DNA from: Treponema sp.
GTDB taxonomy: Bacteria > Spirochaetota > Spirochaetia > Treponematales > Treponemataceae
Length of the DNA: 9,132 nt
Direction: 5' to 3'
NCBI GenBank assembly: GCA_021442965.1
Contig: JABUUX010000239.1
Location: 1-9,132 of the forward strand
Part shown: in pieces, positions 7,148 to 9,132 of the stretch
Position numbering within the stretch: the stretch's first letter is position 1
How the letters are laid out: the number at the start of each line of letters is the position of its first letter
Made by a program: the position numbers and the translations under genes
Notes under the pieces: model-generated
The model's input: only the letters and a program-made list of their open reading frames with translations
What the model was told of the DNA's origin: nothing
Databases searched by the model: none

Positions 7148-7407
7148 AGTCCAAGTTCCTTATATAAATCATCTGCAGGAATTGTCTTTTGATCACCTGC
7201 CAGGAATTCCGCCCACCTTTTATCTGCAATTTTGGCATCTTCAAAATCTTCTTCAAGTTCCATAAGGTAATTTTCAATTGCTTTACACAAGAGAAGACTT
7301 TTTGTCCATCCCTGATTTTCGCATACACTGTTAATGCGCATTGAAAGTTCCGGGGAACAGCTGAAACTCATTACCTGTTTTTTTGTTTTCTGGGCAGTAT
7401 TTACCAT
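7144..7407 (-). CDS. Ribbon-helix-helix (CopG/RelB-like) antitoxin
   Basis: The 87-residue protein has a two-part antitoxin architecture. Residues 10-50 fit a ribbon-helix-helix DNA-binding fold: strand KQVMSFSC, helix PELSMRINSVCENQG, turn W34-T35-K36-S37, and helix LLLCKAIENYLMEL. Residues 51-87 are an acidic, flexible tail (EEDFEDAKIADKRW, then IPADDLYKELGL) of the kind that wraps RelE-like toxins. The start is ATG at 7407 with a GAGGA Shine-Dalgarno 7 nt upstream. It is first in the operon and its TGA overlaps the toxin's TTG start. It should neutralise the toxin and, alone or with it, bind the palindrome just upstream to repress the operon. Fold and pairing are strongly supported; the exact antitoxin subfamily is not settled by eye. 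Confidence 0.85.
   Translation of the reverse strand: MVNTAQKTKKQVMSFSCSPELSMRINSVCENQGWTKSLLLCKAIENYLMELEEDFEDAKIADKRWAEFLAGDQKTIPADDLYKELGL
7156..7160 (-). promoter_or_regulatory. Ribosome binding site supporting the TTG start of the toxin
   Basis: The minus strand reads AAGGAA with its core at 7160-7156, 8 nt before the TTG. It lies within the last codons of the antitoxin gene. This is what decides the non-ATG start of the toxin. Confidence 0.65.
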
Positions 7408-7414
7408 AACACAA

Positions 7415-7419
7415 TCCTC
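7415..7419 (-). promoter_or_regulatory. Ribosome binding site of the antitoxin
   Basis: GAGGA on the minus strand lies 7 nt before the ATG at 7407. It is a strong site, matching the expected high translation of an antitoxin relative to its toxin. Confidence 0.7.
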
Positions 7420-7423
7420 AAAT

Positions 7424-7457
7424 TTAATAAAATTATTAATCTTAATAATTTTATTAA
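7424..7457. promoter_or_regulatory. 34-bp palindromic operator of the toxin-antitoxin operon
   Basis: TTAATAAAATTATTAA (7424-7439) and its exact reverse complement (7442-7457) flank a 2-bp TC centre. Each arm is itself an inverted repeat. The site is therefore four heptamers, TTAATAA or TTATTAA in alternating orientation, starting at 7424, 7433, 7442 and 7451, exactly 9 bp apart. It abuts the -10 box and lies 16 bp upstream of the antitoxin ATG. Regular half-sites at a promoter are typical of operators bound cooperatively by ribbon-helix-helix antitoxin dimers. Autorepression is inferred. Confidence 0.75.
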
Positions 7458-7462
7458 TTATA
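7457..7462 (-). promoter_or_regulatory. -10 box (TATAAT) of the toxin-antitoxin operon
   Basis: A perfect TATAAT on the minus strand lies 49 nt before the antitoxin start and overlaps the operator by one base. This puts the expected transcription start inside the palindrome. The -35 region is only T-rich and has no good match to TTGACA. Confidence 0.5.
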
Positions 7463-7496
7463 CTATATTATCTACAATAAAAAAACTATTTAACCT

Positions 7497-7642
7497 GTCA
7501 TTTCGACACGCTCAATGACCGGGTGGTTGAGTTTATCTTTCTCGGTGGTTGAGTTTATCGAAACCACCAGCGATTTCGGCAAATGTAATCTGAGCTCATT
7601 TCGACTAGCTCAATAACCGACTCGTACCGACCCCATTGTCAA
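7497..7642. repeat. 146-bp direct repeat, copy 2 (upstream of the antitoxin gene)
   Basis: This is the partner of 6720-6865, in the same orientation with 5 substitutions and no gaps. The GGTGGTT/AACCACC hairpin (7544-7550 with 7562-7568) is perfect. The first hairpin keeps 6 of its 7 pairs because the base before the repeat differs. The third stem is more decayed than in copy 1. The block lies between the TA promoter and the end of the ribonuclease gene and contains no gene. Confidence 0.9.
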
Positions 7643-7672
7643 TTCTGCATTATGCATTATGAATTCTGCATT
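7641..7672. repeat. Short AATTCTGCATT direct repeat overlapping the end of the ribonuclease gene
   Basis: AATTCTGCATT occurs at 7641-7651 and 7662-7672, with TATGCATTAT between them; TGCAT-T-ATGCA forms a small palindrome at 7646-7656. This low-complexity wording is typical of simple intergenic repeats. The ribonuclease stop codon (7659-7657) lies inside it. Confidence 0.55.
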
Positions 7673-9132
7673 GAAAAAACCACTTCCTGTGTGCTTATTT
7701 CCACTTTTTCCGCTTTCAGCGTTACTTTTGTGTTCAGGTCCAAAGTTTCACAGCCTTTAAGAGTAGTCTGCATGTCTAAAGATGGAATTAAAAACAGGGT
7801 GTCTTTTCCTTTGTGATCCAGAACAAAAGCCTCACCTGTCCAGTCAGGATTCTGAATTAAATATACAAGTTTCCAGTGAGTATCAGAAAGCCGGCTTGCT
7901 TTTTTTGCGGCTATGGATGCAGCATCCCCGGCTCCTACACGAAGAAGCATTTCATCTTTATCAAGAATTTTCCGCCCGTCCAAAAAGGCCCTGAGCTGTT
8001 CATGAGCCACAAGGTCTCCGTAACGGCGTAGAGGGCTTGTAACCTGAGTGTAAACCGAAAGCCCAAGCCCCGCATGAGGCATAGGGGTAATGCCTACACT
8101 GCGCTTTCTCATACATTTAATTCTTGCAAAATCCCCTGCAAAGCCTTCTGGAATACTTTCCGGAAATTCCGGAGCTTCCTGCCCCACAAACGGGAACGGA
8201 ATATTATTTTTATCAGCAAATTTTGCAGCCCCTTCACCCGCTAAAAGCATCATTTCCATAATCATATCATTGGATTCGTACTTTGTTTCAGGCTCAATGC
8301 TTACTTTTCGGGTTTCTTTATCTACGCTTATGTGAACTTCAGGAAAATTTATAGAAACAGCCCCGCGTCTGTTGCGTCTGGCCAGATTTTTCCGTGCAAT
8401 ATCAAAAAACACTTTAAGTTCATCAGAATCTTTCTGTTCTTCAGCCATCTTGTAAGTAAGGCGCTGTACCTTTACACGTGTTTTTATAACTTCACAGGAT
8501 TCCACTCCCGTTTCTTCATTAAACTTTATCTTAAAGCTCAAAGCCGTACTGATTTCTTTAAGTCCCAAAGCATAATCTTCCAGGGCTTCTTCGCAAAGCA
8601 TACGCGAAGCACCTTCAGGGATATAAAGTGTAGTCCCCCGGTTTCGCGCCGCTATATCCACAGGACTGTCCGGCATAACAAAACTTGCAGGATCCGCAAT
8701 GTGCACCCAAAGGTATTCGCCGTCAAAAGAAATGGCATCATCAGGATCTGTAGAATGTTCGCTGTCTATGGCATAAGCCGTTTCTTTTACTTCAAAGCGT
8801 TCTTCTTCAGGCACCTTTCCAAGCCCTTCACTTGCAGAAGCAAAAGCAAACCCAAAACGTGAAGGATACGGATTTTTTGAGTAATCCCAAATGCCCGTTT
8901 CAATCAGAAGTTTGTGAGCTTTTTCCACATCCTGTGCAATATGGGCTTCTTCCAGAGTTTTGGATTTTTCCATTTTCCCAAGGGCAAAAGTTTCTATTTC
9001 ACCCATAAAACGGGCATCGTCAGGAAGATTCAGTTTTCTTTCTTTTAGACGTGAAATAAACGCCGCACGGATTTCTGCCGCATGTTCTTTTTCATCAAGT
9101 TTCTGTTTTAATAAGGCTATTTCTTCTTCTGT
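7657..9132 (-). CDS. RNB-domain 3'-5' exoribonuclease (RNase II/R family), 5' end beyond window
   Basis: The frame is open from the right edge to TAA at 7659-7657, giving 491 visible residues. The Met at 9006 is internal, as coding sequence continues upstream for 42 codons to the edge. The RNB catalytic domain starts near residue 115 with IDSEHSTDPDD, holding the four aspartates (D123, D129, D131, D132) that bind Mg2+ in RNase II. It continues with YLWVHIADPASFV, RGTTLYIPEG, NDMIMEMMLLAGEGA and the signature YTQVTSPLRRYGDLVAHEQL at about 361-380. About 60 C-terminal residues look like a short S1/OB strand set. Family members degrade single-stranded RNA processively in the cytoplasm. N-terminal cold-shock domains, if present, lie outside. 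RNase II and RNase R number 644 and 813 residues in E. coli, so 100 or more residues may be missing. The last codons (SMQNS) lie in a simple repeat. Confidence 0.92.
   Translation of the reverse strand, partial: TEEEIALLKQKLDEKEHAAEIRAAFISRLKERKLNLPDDARFMGEIETFALGKMEKSKTLEEAHIAQDVEKAHKLLIETGIWDYSKNPYPSRFGFAFASASEGLGKVPEEERFEVKETAYAIDSEHSTDPDDAISFDGEYLWVHIADPASFVMPDSPVDIAARNRGTTLYIPEGASRMLCEEALEDYALGLKEISTALSFKIKFNEETGVESCEVIKTRVKVQRLTYKMAEEQKDSDELKVFFDIARKNLARRNRRGAVSINFPEVHISVDKETRKVSIEPETKYESNDMIMEMMLLAGEGAAKFADKNNIPFPFVGQEAPEFPESIPEGFAGDFARIKCMRKRSVGITPMPHAGLGLSVYTQVTSPLRRYGDLVAHEQLRAFLDGRKILDKDEMLLRVGAGDAASIAAKKASRLSDTHWKLVYLIQNPDWTGEAFVLDHKGKDTLFLIPSLDMQTTLKGCETLDLNTKVTLKAEKVEISTQEVVFSMQNS

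Noticed and set aside
7095..7328. Minus-strand 77-codon frame overlapping both toxin and antitoxin
   Set aside because: It lies out of frame inside two genes with clear family features and is a shadow of the antitoxin.
7479..7520. Possible intrinsic terminator downstream of the ribonuclease gene (hairpin in repeat copy 2, then a T7 run on the minus strand)
   Set aside because: The T-run starts about 10 nt after the stem, the stem is only 6 bp, and the same hairpin in copy 1 has no T-run; it is better explained as part of the repeat.
6720..7642. The repeat pair read as a CRISPR array or as terminal repeats of an insertion sequence
   Set aside because: There are only two copies, 631 bp apart, in direct orientation, with no transposase gene and no visible target-site duplication.
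7782..8335. Two further plus-strand frames (70 and 81 codons) opposite the ribonuclease gene
   Set aside because: They are antisense to conserved RNB-domain coding sequence and have no recognisable motifs.
8332..8862. Plus-strand 176-codon frame opposite the ribonuclease gene
   Set aside because: The minus strand here encodes the conserved RNB catalytic core, so this is an antisense shadow despite its length.

Overview
All four genes I can support lie on the minus strand. Both ends of the window are cut inside genes. The window looks like a low-to-moderate-GC host-associated spirochaete, most likely a gut, oral or rumen Treponema. That is inference from the style of the giant Trp-box repeat protein, the compact RNB exonuclease and the many short intergenic hairpin repeats; no marker gene here proves it.

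Region 1 (1-6536): one uninterrupted minus-strand reading frame of 2178 codons. It starts at a double ATG with a signal peptide and runs off the left edge without a stop. I followed the frame codon by codon across the whole stretch and found no stop. It encodes a giant secreted or surface protein made of Thr/Val/Asn/Gly-rich beta-strand repeats, with four Trp-rich boxes spaced 470-700 residues apart. It resembles FHA-like beta-helix adhesins and passenger proteins. The C-terminus, and so the anchoring mode, is not visible.

Region 2 (6537-7656): an intergenic island holding a type II toxin-antitoxin operon. It comprises a ribbon-helix-helix antitoxin (7144-7407) and a RelE/ParE-fold toxin (6890-7147) that overlap by 4 bp. 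The operon is preceded by a -10 box and a perfect 34-bp palindrome made of four evenly spaced heptamers, a likely autoregulatory operator. It is bracketed by two direct copies of a 146-bp, hairpin-rich repeat (6720-6865 and 7497-7642) that differ at only 5 positions. Toxin-antitoxin genes plus one repeat copy form a 777-bp unit that could have been gained, or could be lost, as a block.

Region 3 (7657-9132): the 3' 491 codons of an RNase II/R-family (RNB) exoribonuclease, open to the right edge. It has all four catalytic-site aspartates and the TSPLRRYGD motif. Its last codons fall in low-complexity intergenic repeat sequence.

The genes do not form an obvious pathway: a surface protein gene and a housekeeping RNA-decay gene flank a TA/repeat island. 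The most interesting features are the TA locus between near-identical direct repeats, its regular operator, and the modular giant protein. I saw no tRNA, rRNA, CRISPR array, transposase gene or convincing intrinsic terminator.
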